NCBI GenBank assembly: GCA_947455695.1
Contig: CANGRN010000131.1
Coordinates: 1-5,489 of the forward strand
Direction: 5' to 3'
Source of the DNA: Alphaproteobacteria bacterium
GTDB taxonomy: Bacteria > Pseudomonadota > Alphaproteobacteria > Micropepsales > Micropepsaceae
DNA length: 5,489 nucleotides
Below are positions 1 through 5,489 of the stretch, in pieces (position 1 is the stretch's first letter; each line of letters begins with the position of its first letter). Under the pieces are notes generated by a model. That model was not told where the DNA came from. It did no database searches and was given only the letters and a program-made list of their open reading frames with translations. The position numbers and the translations under genes were made by a program.

Positions 1-450
1 CTGGTTGACCGTGGCCGAACCGATCACTTCGGAATCCGCGACCTGGTTGGTGAAGATGGCATAGTTGCCGGTGTCGTTCAGCGGCATGCCGTCCCAGGTG
101 AACGAGATGTGGTTGCCGTCAAAGCCATGGATCCGGACGTTGCCGCCGGAGTTGCCGTAAGGGTCCGTGTTGGTGAAGTTGAAGCCCGGAACCTTGTTCA
201 GCATTTCGAACACCGACTGGCCCGCGGGCTGCTTGTCGATGAACTCAGGGGTGATGGTGGACCGTTCCTTGGGCACGGTGATCGGCTTCATGATGCCGGA
301 AATCTGCTTCTCGCCCGTCACGGTGACGGATTCGACGGAGCTTTCGACCGCCTGGGTCGCGGTGGACTGGGCCAGGACAGGGCCCGTCATCGCCAGCAGG
401 AACAGGGGGCTGACGCCCGCCATCAGGATCTTCGCCGCACGCAGTTTCAT
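1..450 (-). CDS. TonB-dependent receptor, N-terminal part (cut by window edge)
   Basis: Outer-membrane beta-barrel receptor of the TonB-dependent family, which imports scarce ligands (siderophores, cobalamin, sugars or oligomers) using TonB/ExbBD energy. The 150 residues present begin MKLRAAKILMAGVSPLF, a basic n-region and hydrophobic core with a VLA-Q cleavage site after about residue 27. A TonB-box-like VESVTVTG follows at about residues 39-46. The plug domain then starts: PKERSTITPEFID (60-72), a segment reading VFEMLNKVPGFNF (80-92), the NTDPYGNSGGNVRIHGFDG stretch (94-112) and WDGMPLNDTGNYA (119-131). These are hallmark plug sequences, common in the large receptor sets of sphingomonads and caulobacters. 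The start is firm: an in-frame TAA lies five codons upstream (463-465) and a GGGGAA ribosome site sits 5 bases before the ATG. The barrel and most of the plug lie outside the window, so the ligand cannot be told. It is transcribed divergently from mmsA. Confidence 0.93.
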   Translation of the reverse strand, partial: MKLRAAKILMAGVSPLFLLAMTGPVLAQSTATQAVESSVESVTVTGEKQISGIMKPITVPKERSTITPEFIDKQPAGQSVFEMLNKVPGFNFTNTDPYGNSGGNVRIHGFDGNHISFTWDGMPLNDTGNYAIFTNQVADSEVIGSATVNQ

Positions 451-455
451 GTCAG

Positions 456-461
456 TTCCCC
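456..461 (-). promoter_or_regulatory. Ribosome binding site of the TonB-dependent receptor
   Basis: Read on the minus strand, GGGGAA lies 5 bases (CTGAC) before the receptor ATG at 450. A second purine run, AAGGGA (466-471), lies 15 bases from the ATG, which is too far to be the main site. With the in-frame TAA just upstream, this supports 450 as the start. Confidence 0.55.
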
Positions 462-468
462 ATTATCC

Positions 469-502
469 CTTCGCGCAGATGCGCAAAGGCGAACGCGCGA
501 AG
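469..502 (-). repeat. Inverted repeat in the leader of the receptor gene
   Basis: CTTCGCGC at 469-476 is the exact reverse complement of GCGCGAAG at 495-502, giving an 8-bp stem with an 18-base loop. On the minus strand it would form in the receptor mRNA leader, ending about 8 bases before the GGGGAA ribosome site. Alternative pairings compete with it: GCGC-ATCT-GCGC inside the loop, and CGCGA/TCGCG at 496-500 with 506-510. No T-run follows, so it does not look like an intrinsic terminator. It could be an mRNA leader structure or an operator; the sequence is GC-rich enough that chance is not excluded. Confidence 0.45.
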
Positions 503-593
503 CTCTCGCGAATTCCGGTTAAGCCTTGTCGATGGCGACTCGCCGTTCGCACGCGCAGCGTCACGCCTCGCGGGCTTGGTAGAGGGCGATGTC

Positions 594-672
594 GAAACTT
601 TTGTGAACTGCGGATGGCGGTTTTTATACGCGCGTGAAATGTGCGTGGCCGTCAGCGGCGCTGAAACTTTTG
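594..672. repeat. Paired 10-bp direct repeats GAAACTTTTG
   Basis: GAAACTTTTG occurs at 594-603 and again at 663-672, starts 69 bases apart, each preceded by T and one variable base. A second short word, CGTCACGCC, also appears twice nearby, at 559-567 and 678-686, outside the first pair. The first copy overlaps the possible -35 hexamer TTGTGA (601-606). Paired identical words in a divergent promoter region suggest regulator binding sites. A 10-base match somewhere in about 500 bases is expected by chance roughly one time in ten, so this is suggestive only. Confidence 0.35.
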
Positions 673-910
673 CATGCCGTCACGCCGGACGTTTTTCCGC
701 GACAGTTTGGATTCGGCGTCATGACAGGGCGCGAATTTGCTGGCGAAAAGCATCGGCAACATTTGCGGATATGTGACGGGTGAAATTCTGGGCAACCGTC
801 TGCGCCCGATCCGGACAATTCGCGTTGCCGCGCCAACGCCTGTGGACAGCACCGTGCGACGAAATGGCCCCACCACTTGCGCGCCAAAATCCGGCCCGCA
901 CCCCCAATCT

Positions 911-937
911 TTGAAAATCCCCTGACCATGCTAAAGA
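911..937 (+). promoter_or_regulatory. Candidate housekeeping promoter of mmsA
   Basis: TTGAAAA (911-917), a 12-base spacer and GCTAAAGA (930-937) resemble the Caulobacter-type consensus TTGACGS, 10-14 bases, GCTANAWC: TTGA matches in the first element and GCTAnA in the second. With usual spacing transcription would start at about 944-945, on or next to the mmsA ATG. No good ribosome site precedes that ATG; only GGGGG directly abuts it. This would make the message leaderless or nearly so. Confidence 0.42.
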
Positions 938-944
938 TGGGGGC

Positions 945-2432
945 ATGAACAGCATCGGCCACATCATCTCCGGCAAAACCGTGCCCAACGTGGCCGGAAC
1001 GCCCGTTTTCAATCCCGCCACGGGCGAACAGACCGGCCAGGTGGCATCCGGCGGCGCGGCAGAGATCGACGCCGCCGTGATGGCGGCGCGCGCCGCTTTT
1101 CCAGGCTGGGCCGCCACCCCGCCGGCCAAGCGCGCCAAGGTGATGTATGAGATGCGCCGCCTGCTGGAAGCGAAAAAGGACCTGCTGGCCCGCGCCATCA
1201 GCGCCGAGCATGGCAAGACCCATACCGACGCGCTGGGCGAAGTGGCGCGCGGCCAGGAAGTGGTGGAATTCGCCTGCGGCATCCCACACCTGCTGAAAGG
1301 CAGCTTCAGCAAGAATGTCTCCAGCGGGGTGGATACCTATGACGAGCGCCAGCCGCTGGGCGTGGTCGCCGGAATCACGCCGTTCAACTTCCCCGTCATG
1401 GTGCCGCTATGGATGATGCCCATGGCGCTGGCTTGCGGGAACAGCTTCATCCTCAAGCCGTCCGAACGCGATCCCTCGGCGCCCAACCTGCTTTATGAAT
1501 TGTGGCGCGAGGCGGGACTGCCGGACGGTGTTCTCAATGTCGTGCATGGCGGCAAGGCGGCGGTGGACGCCATCCTGGATCATCCTGGCATCGCCGCGGT
1601 CAGCTTTGTCGGCTCCACGCCCATCGCCTCTCACGTCTACACGCGCGGCTGCGCCAGCGGAAAGCGCGTGCAGGCGCTGGGCGGGGCCAAGAACCATCTG
1701 GTGGTGATGCCCGATGCCGACCTGGACCAGGTGGCCGATGCGCTGATGGGCGCCGGCTATGGCTCGGCTGGCGAGCGCTGCATGGCGGTGTCGGTGGCGG
1801 TGCCGGTGGGCGAAAAGACCGCCGATGCGCTGATCGCCAAATTGAAGCCGCGCGTTGCAGCCCTGAAGATCGGCCCGGCCGATGATGCGAGCGCCGAGAT
1901 GGGACCGCTGGTCACTGCGGCGCACCGCGACAAGGTCTCTTCTTATATTGACGCCGGCGCCGCAGCGGGTGCGGACGTGGTGGTGGATGGCCGCGGGCTG
2001 AAGCTGCAAGGCTATGAAAAGGGTTTCTGGCTGGGCGGCACCTTGCTGGACCGCGTCACCCCCGACATGAGCGTCTACAAGGACGAGATCTTCGGGCCCG
2101 TGCTGTCGGTGGTGCGCGCCGCCGGTTACGACCAGGCGGTGGAGCTGATCAACGCCAACGCTTTCGCCAACGGCACCGCGCTTTTCACCCGCGACGGCGA
2201 TGCCGCCCGCGATTTCGCCGAGCGCATCCAGGTCGGCATGGTCGGCATCAATGTCCCCATCCCCGTGCCGGTGGGCTATCATTCCTTCGGCGGCTGGAAG
2301 TCCTCGCTGTTCGGGTCGCATGGCGTCTATGGCCCCGAAGGCGTACACTTCTATACAAGGCTGAAGACGGTAACCTCGCGCGGGCCGGCCGGCATCCGGT
2401 CCGGGGCGCAGTTCCACTTCACCGAGCGTTGA
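945..2432 (+). CDS. mmsA: Methylmalonate-semialdehyde dehydrogenase (CoA-acylating)
   Basis: Cytoplasmic aldehyde dehydrogenase superfamily enzyme that oxidises methylmalonate semialdehyde (or malonate semialdehyde) with NAD+ and CoA to propionyl-CoA or acetyl-CoA plus CO2, the last step of valine and of myo-inositol or beta-alanine breakdown. The 495 residues match the family's usual length of about 500. Visible motifs: ITPFNFP (144-150, with oxyanion-hole Asn148), KPSERDP (171-177), FVGSTP (221-226) in the NAD fold, GSAGERCMA (273-281) with catalytic Cys279, and EIFGP (381-385). The usual ELGG glutamate general base is absent: the sequence reads ALGGAKNH (244-251), which is typical of this CoA-dependent subfamily and separates it from ordinary aldehyde dehydrogenases. 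An in-frame TGA at 912-914 limits how far upstream it can start. No mmsB or acyl-CoA dehydrogenase adjoins, so the exact pathway is not settled. The downstream small gene may be co-transcribed. Confidence 0.93.
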   Translation: MNSIGHIISGKTVPNVAGTPVFNPATGEQTGQVASGGAAEIDAAVMAARAAFPGWAATPPAKRAKVMYEMRRLLEAKKDLLARAISAEHGKTHTDALGEVARGQEVVEFACGIPHLLKGSFSKNVSSGVDTYDERQPLGVVAGITPFNFPVMVPLWMMPMALACGNSFILKPSERDPSAPNLLYELWREAGLPDGVLNVVHGGKAAVDAILDHPGIAAVSFVGSTPIASHVYTRGCASGKRVQALGGAKNHLVVMPDADLDQVADALMGAGYGSAGERCMAVSVAVPVGEKTADALIAKLKPRVAALKIGPADDASAEMGPLVTAAHRDKVSSYIDAGAAAGADVVVDGRGLKLQGYEKGFWLGGTLLDRVTPDMSVYKDEIFGPVLSVVRAAGYDQAVELINANAFANGTALFTRDGDAARDFAERIQVGMVGINVPIPVPVGYHSFGGWKSSLFGSHGVYGPEGVHFYTRLKTVTSRGPAGIRSGAQFHFTER

Positions 2433-2449
2433 ACAGAAGCGTTGCTACG

Positions 2450-2692
2450 ATGAAACCGGTTCTTGCCCTGGCCGTGCTGATTGCCACCGTCTCGCCTGTC
2501 CTGGCGCAAACGGCATTCTGTCCCTACGGCCAAAGCTGCAGTGGGAAGCCCGCGGTGCCGTTTCCCGTGATCAATCCGCTCCAGGGTTTGAACAAGCTGC
2601 TGCCCAAGCCGCAGCAGCAACCGCCATCGCCGCCGGCCGCTTATGCCCCCATCGCCACGCCGCCGCCGGTGATGCCGGCGACCCGTCCGTAA
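2450..2692 (+). CDS. Small exported proline-rich protein, function unknown
   Basis: Eighty residues, not recognised as any named family. Residues 1-19 (MKPVLALAVLIATVSPVLA) are a clean signal peptide with an AQ cleavage junction. The mature part has two cysteines, 24 and 30, in CPYGQSC, which could form a small disulfide loop. A tail from about residue 34 is roughly one-quarter proline, with QQQPPSPP (55-62) and PPP (71-73). The first cysteine lies beyond the cleavage site and is not in a lipobox, so a lipoprotein is unlikely. A longer reading from TTG at 2429 overlaps the mmsA stop and adds seven residues ahead of the signal peptide; ATG 2450 is preferred although its ribosome site is weak (AGAAG, about 10 bases away). 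It lies 17 bases after mmsA on the same strand, so read-through is likely. A periplasmic or cell-surface location is inferred. Confidence 0.68.
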   Translation: MKPVLALAVLIATVSPVLAQTAFCPYGQSCSGKPAVPFPVINPLQGLNKLLPKPQQQPPSPPAAYAPIATPPPVMPATRP

Positions 2693-2720
2693 GCGGACCG
2701 TAAAGCTGCATTCTCCCGCT

Positions 2721-2748
2721 TTGTGAAGTTCCCGCCCTCGGCTAGTGT
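2721..2748 (+). promoter_or_regulatory. Candidate promoter of the PQQ dehydrogenase gene
   Basis: TTGTGAA (2721-2727), a 13-base spacer and GCTAGTGT (2741-2748) partly match the Caulobacter-type housekeeping consensus, with TTG and GCTA the conserved parts. Transcription would start near 2755, leaving a leader of about 20 bases containing GGGA (2764-2767), 8 bases before the ATG. The site falls in the 83-base gap after the small gene and suggests that the dehydrogenase can be expressed separately from mmsA. Confidence 0.35.
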
Positions 2749-2767
2749 CCCGCCGCTTTTTGCGGGA
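2748..2767 (+). repeat. Inverted repeat covering the ribosome site of the PQQ dehydrogenase
   Basis: TCCCGC (2748-2753) pairs exactly with GCGGGA (2762-2767) across an 8-base loop CGCTTTTT. The right arm includes the only good ribosome-site candidate (GGGA) of the gene starting at 2776. On a read-through transcript from mmsA the stem would hide that site. If the promoter at 2721-2748 is used, the left arm would be mostly untranscribed and the repeat could instead act as a DNA operator. Too short and lacking a clean T-tract for a confident terminator call. Confidence 0.4.
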
Positions 2768-2775
2768 TTTGAGAC

Positions 2776-4764
2776 ATGCGCGCGCTGACCAGACGTTTGA
2801 TGCTTTCCACCACGGCCGCGGCGACCGCGCTGGCCGCCCTGCCCGTCGCAGCGCAGACGGCGACGCCGCCCGATACCGACTGGCCGACCTATGGCGGCAA
2901 CCTCGCCTATTGGCGCTACAAGGCGCTGGACCAGATCAACGCATCCAACTTCAACCAGCTGCAGGTCGCCTGGCAGTTCAAGACCGAGAACCTGGGCAGC
3001 CGCCCCGAATTCATCCTGCAATGCACCCCGCTGCTGGTCAAAGGCCGGTTGTTCGCCACCGCCGGTTCGCGGCGCGATGTCATCTGCCTGGACCCCGCCA
3101 GCGGCGAGCAGCTCTGGATGCATCGCTCGCCCGATGAAGGCCTGCGCGCCAGCAATGCGCCGCGCCAATTGTCGGGCCGCGGCGTCGGCTATTGGAGCGA
3201 GGGCGATCAGGAGCGCATCCTGTATGTCACCATCGGCTACCAGCTGATATCGCTGGACGCGAAGACCGGAATCCCCGATCCGAACTTCGGCACCAATGGC
3301 ATCGTCGACCTGAAACTGAACGACGACCAGGAACTGGACCTGGACCGCGCCGATATCGGCCTGCACAGCGCCCCCACCATCGCCAAGGGCGTGGTGATCA
3401 TCGGCGCCGCCCACACCGCCGGCAACACGCCCCAAGTGAAAAACAACGTGAAGGGCTATGTCCGCGGCTTCGATGTGAAGACCGGCAAGCGGTTGTGGAT
3501 TTTCCACAACATCCCCATGAAGGGCGAGTTCGGTTACGAGACCTGGCTGAAGCCCGGCAGCGCCGAGGCCGCCGGCAATGCCGGCGACTGGGCGCAGATT
3601 TCCGCCGACGAGGAGCTGGGGCTTGCCTATCTGGGCATCGAGCTGCCCACCGGCGACCAGATGGGCTTCTACCATCCCGGCAACAGCCTGTTCAGCGAAA
3701 GCGTGGTGGCGGTGGACATCCTCACCGGCAAGCGCAAATGGCATTACCAGCTCATCCATCACGGCCTGTGGGACTATGACATCTGCGCCGCCGCCATCCT
3801 GTGCGACATCCCGCACAATGGAAAAATCGTCAAGGCGCTGGCCCAGCCCACCAAGCAGAGCTTTCTCTATGTGCTGAACCGCGAGACCGGCGAGCCGATC
3901 TGGCCTATCGTCGAGCGGAAAGTGATCCCAGGCGATGTGCCGGGCGAGTGGTATTCCAAGACCCAGCCCTTCCCCACCAAGCCGCCGGCCTTCGACCGCC
4001 AGGGCGTCACCACCGACGACCTGATCGATTTTACACCGGAGCTGCGCCAGAAGGCGCTGGCGGTGGCCAGCCATTACAAACTGGGCCCGCTTTACACCGC
4101 GCCGATCATGGAAAAGCCGGAGGGCCCGTTCGGCGTCATCAACCTGCCGGGCTATATCGGCGGCATCAACTGGCCGGGCGGCTCCTACGATCCGGAGACG
4201 CATACGGTCTATACCTATTCCCAGACCAATCCGCTCACCATCGGCGGCATCATCCCCAATCCGGATCACACCAAGGGCGCATTCGATTACGTCCATGCCA
4301 ACCTGCCGCCGCAGAACGGCATCAAGGTGGGCGATCTGACGGTGGATGGTCTGCCGCTGATCAAGCCGCCCTACGGACGCATCACCGCCACCAACCTGGC
4401 CAGCGGCACCCAGAGCTGGACCGTGGCGCATGGCGAGACGCCGGACTTCATCCGCAACCACCCGGCCCTGAAAGGCGTGAAGATTCCGCGCACCGGCATG
4501 ATGGGCAAGATTGCGCCGCTGACCACCAAGAGCCTGGTGATCTGCGGCGATCCGCAGACCTATACCGACGAGACCGGACGCAAGGGTGCGCGGCTGCGCG
4601 CCTATGACAAGACGAATGGCGAGGAAAAAGGCGCGGTGTTCCTGCCGGCCGAACAGTCCGGCTCGCCCATGACCTACATGTACAAGGGCAAGCAGTACAT
4701 CCTGCTGGCGATTGGCGGGCGCGGCTTCACCAGCGAGTTCATTGCCTTCAAGCTGCCGGGGTGA
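2776..4764 (+). CDS. Periplasmic PQQ-dependent dehydrogenase (eight-bladed quinoprotein, glucose-dehydrogenase-like)
   Basis: Quinoprotein that oxidises an alcohol or sugar in the periplasm with pyrroloquinoline quinone and a metal ion. Of the 662 residues, 1-26 form a twin-arginine-like signal (LTRRLMLSTTAAATALAAL, then PVAA-Q). The mature protein opens with DWPTYGGNLAYWRYKAL (35-51). Repeated PQQ-propeller strand motifs follow: VICLDPASGEQLW (102-114), RGFDVKTGKRLW (230-241), VAVDILTGKRKW (311-322), YVLNRETGEPIW (365-376), ITATNLASGTQSW (536-548). Family signatures are HSAPTI (197-202), SADEELGLAYLG (276-287), HHGLWDYD (328-335, candidate catalytic Asp), GGINWPGGSYDPET (462-475) and MTYMYKGKQYILLAIGG (632-648). 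It lacks the five-helix membrane anchor of E. coli Gcd, a CXXCH haem site and the adjacent-cysteine pair of classical quinoprotein alcohol dehydrogenases, so it is a stand-alone soluble form. Substrate is not determinable here. The start is fixed by in-frame TGA at 2770-2772. Confidence 0.9.
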   Translation: MRALTRRLMLSTTAAATALAALPVAAQTATPPDTDWPTYGGNLAYWRYKALDQINASNFNQLQVAWQFKTENLGSRPEFILQCTPLLVKGRLFATAGSRRDVICLDPASGEQLWMHRSPDEGLRASNAPRQLSGRGVGYWSEGDQERILYVTIGYQLISLDAKTGIPDPNFGTNGIVDLKLNDDQELDLDRADIGLHSAPTIAKGVVIIGAAHTAGNTPQVKNNVKGYVRGFDVKTGKRLWIFHNIPMKGEFGYETWLKPGSAEAAGNAGDWAQISADEELGLAYLGIELPTGDQMGFYHPGNSLFSESVVAVDILTGKRKWHYQLIHHGLWDYDICAAAILCDIPHNGKIVKALAQPTKQSFLYVLNRETGEPIWPIVERKVIPGDVPGEWYSKTQPFPTKPPAFDRQGVTTDDLIDFTPELRQKALAVASHYKLGPLYTAPIMEKPEGPFGVINLPGYIGGINWPGGSYDPETHTVYTYSQTNPLTIGGIIPNPDHTKGAFDYVHANLPPQNGIKVGDLTVDGLPLIKPPYGRITATNLASGTQSWTVAHGETPDFIRNHPALKGVKIPRTGMMGKIAPLTTKSLVICGDPQTYTDETGRKGARLRAYDKTNGEEKGAVFLPAEQSGSPMTYMYKGKQYILLAIGGRGFTSEFIAFKLPG

Positions 4765-4791
4765 GGAGCGTGCTGCCGCCCGGAGCCCTAG

Positions 4792-5489
4792 CTACTTCAC
4801 CGGCACCAGCTTCAACAGCTCACCGGTCGCAGGCGTGGTTTCGGTGATGGAGGTGCCGCCGGAGTCGGTCAGGACATAAATGGCGCCATCCGATCCCATG
4901 CGCACATCGCGGATGCGGGCCTTGCGGTCGCCCAGCAGGGTTTCTTCTTCCGCCACCTTGCCATCCACCAGCTTGATGCGGTCCAGCTGGCGGCCATTCA
5001 GCATGCCGACAAAGGCGCTGCCGGCCCAGGCCTTGGACTTGCCGGTGTAGAAGGCCAAGCCACCGGGTGCGGTGGACGGCGACCAGTAATAGACCGGCTG
5101 CTCCATGCCGGCTTTGGCCACTTCGCCATCACCGATGGGCGCGCCGCGATAATCGATGCCGTGGCTGATGAAGGGCCAGCCGTAGTTGGCGCCCTTTTTG
5201 ATCAGGTTTAGCTCGTCGCCGCCGCGCGGGCCGTGCTCGACCTCGTACAAGCTCCCATCCGGCGCAAAGGCCAGGCCTTCCTGGCTGCGAAAGCCGATTG
5301 CCCAGATTTCCGGCAGCGCGCCGGGCGTGCCGACAAAGGGATTGCCCGGCGCCGGTGCGCCATCCTTGGTGATGCGGATGATCTTGCCCAAGTGGGTGTC
5401 GAGATACTGCGCCACCGGCCAGGGACGCGGGCCCGCATTGTCGCGGTCGCCGATCGTGACATACAGGTATCCGTCAGCGCCGATGGCAA
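4792..5489 (-). CDS. PQQ-dependent aldose sugar dehydrogenase, C-terminal part (cut by window edge)
   Basis: Soluble quinoprotein of the glucose/sorbosone dehydrogenase family (YliI/Asd type, six-bladed propeller), which oxidises aldose sugars in the periplasm with PQQ and Ca2+. The last 231 residues are present and the frame is open to the window edge; the gene start and probably the catalytic His lie outside. Visible motifs from the N-terminal side: DGYLYVTIGDRDN (about 5467-5427), YLDTHLGKIIRI, NPFVGTPGALPEIWAIGFRS, EHGPRGGDELN (about 5240-5208), KKGANYGWPFISHGIDY and YYWSPSTAPGGLAFYTG, then a C-terminal blade ending LLKLVPVK. EHGPRGGDE and NYGWP are the most diagnostic, found around the PQQ pocket of this family. 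A GTG at 5415 is internal, not the start, since homologous sequence continues upstream of it. Convergent with the preceding PQQ enzyme, with 27 bases between the stops and no clear terminator. Unrelated in fold to that neighbour. Confidence 0.9.
   Translation of the reverse strand, partial: AIGADGYLYVTIGDRDNAGPRPWPVAQYLDTHLGKIIRITKDGAPAPGNPFVGTPGALPEIWAIGFRSQEGLAFAPDGSLYEVEHGPRGGDELNLIKKGANYGWPFISHGIDYRGAPIGDGEVAKAGMEQPVYYWSPSTAPGGLAFYTGKSKAWAGSAFVGMLNGRQLDRIKLVDGKVAEEETLLGDRKARIRDVRMGSDGAIYVLTDSGGTSITETTPATGELLKLVPVK

Larger units (their letters stand above)
451..944. other. Divergent intergenic region, no convincing gene
   Basis: This 494-base stretch separates the receptor (leftward) from mmsA (rightward). 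The open frames crossing it have no ribosome sites, recognisable domains or signal peptides, and several depend on TTG or GTG starts. It is less uniformly GC-rich around 590-720. It contains the leader inverted repeat, the paired GAAACTTTTG repeats, and at its right end the mmsA promoter candidate. A possible plus-strand site, TTGTGA (601-606) with TTATAC (624-629) at 17-base spacing, has no gene close downstream. On the minus strand GCTTAACC (524 to 517) resembles a Caulobacter -10 element but lacks a matching -35. Nothing resembling a tRNA or known riboswitch was seen. Confidence 0.6.

Noticed and set aside
109..637. Plus-strand frames across the receptor gene and its upstream region
   Set aside because: The minus-strand frame encodes a textbook signal peptide, TonB box and plug; the plus-strand translations have no family features.
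737..925. A 62-codon plus-strand frame upstream of mmsA
   Set aside because: It starts with TTG without a ribosome site and has no signal, domain or composition typical of a real gene here.
624..1312. Minus-strand frames spanning the intergenic region and the mmsA 5' end
   Set aside because: They depend on sequence opposite mmsA, have no ribosome site or motif, and their composition changes nothing at the mmsA boundary.
1407..2417. A 336-codon open frame on the minus strand opposite mmsA
   Set aside because: It is a shadow of mmsA with His/Arg-rich composition and no recognisable motif.
2685..2698. GTCCG/CGGAC stem over the stop codon of the small gene as a terminator
   Set aside because: Only five base pairs with a four-base loop and no T-run after it.
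2641..4461. A 606-codon open frame on the minus strand opposite the PQQ dehydrogenase
   Set aside because: It lies almost wholly opposite a clearly recognised gene, has low-complexity composition rich in Gly, Ala, Arg, His and Asp, and shows no domain or ribosome site. Long antisense frames are common opposite GC-rich genes.
4765..4791. Bidirectional terminator between the convergent PQQ genes
   Set aside because: The 27 bases contain no convincing stem followed by a T-tract on either strand.
1..5489. Mobile element, CRISPR array, tRNA/rRNA or defence genes
   Set aside because: No transposase or integrase motifs, terminal inverted repeats with target duplications, regularly spaced repeats or RNA-gene structure were seen on either strand.

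Overview
The window looks like chromosome from a GC-rich, Gram-negative alphaproteobacterium (roughly 60-65% GC by eye). The evidence is an outer-membrane TonB-dependent receptor, periplasmic quinoprotein dehydrogenases with Sec/Tat-type signals, strong G/C third-position bias, and two promoter-like sites resembling the Caulobacter housekeeping consensus (TTGACGS, 10-14 nt, GCTANAWC). Caulobacterales or a Rhizomicrobium-like lineage fits best, but that placement is inference from sequence style.

Layout from left to right: (1) 1-450, minus strand: the first 150 residues of a TonB-dependent receptor (signal peptide, TonB-box-like segment, start of the plug), cut by the window edge. (2) 451-944: a 494-base divergent intergenic region with no convincing gene. 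It holds an inverted repeat in the receptor leader, a pair of 10-bp direct repeats, and a promoter-like site abutting the next start codon. (3) 945-2432, plus: a complete CoA-acylating methylmalonate-semialdehyde dehydrogenase (mmsA). (4) 2450-2692, plus: a small exported, proline-rich protein of unknown function, 17 bases after mmsA. (5) 2776-4764, plus: a complete soluble periplasmic PQQ-dependent dehydrogenase of the eight-bladed quinoprotein type. (6) 4792-5489, minus and convergent: the C-terminal 231 residues of a PQQ-dependent aldose-sugar dehydrogenase (YliI/Asd-like, six-bladed family), cut by the right edge.

How they may work together: the receptor would import a TonB-dependent ligand. 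Two structurally unrelated PQQ enzymes would oxidise sugars or alcohols in the periplasm. MmsA would feed cytoplasmic semialdehydes (from valine, inositol or beta-alanine-type routes) to acyl-CoA. No shared operon is demonstrated: the receptor is divergent, the sugar dehydrogenase is convergent, and the first PQQ enzyme appears to have its own promoter. I see no mobile element, CRISPR array, RNA gene or defence system. This is ordinary metabolic chromosome with a few modest regulatory and small-protein curiosities.
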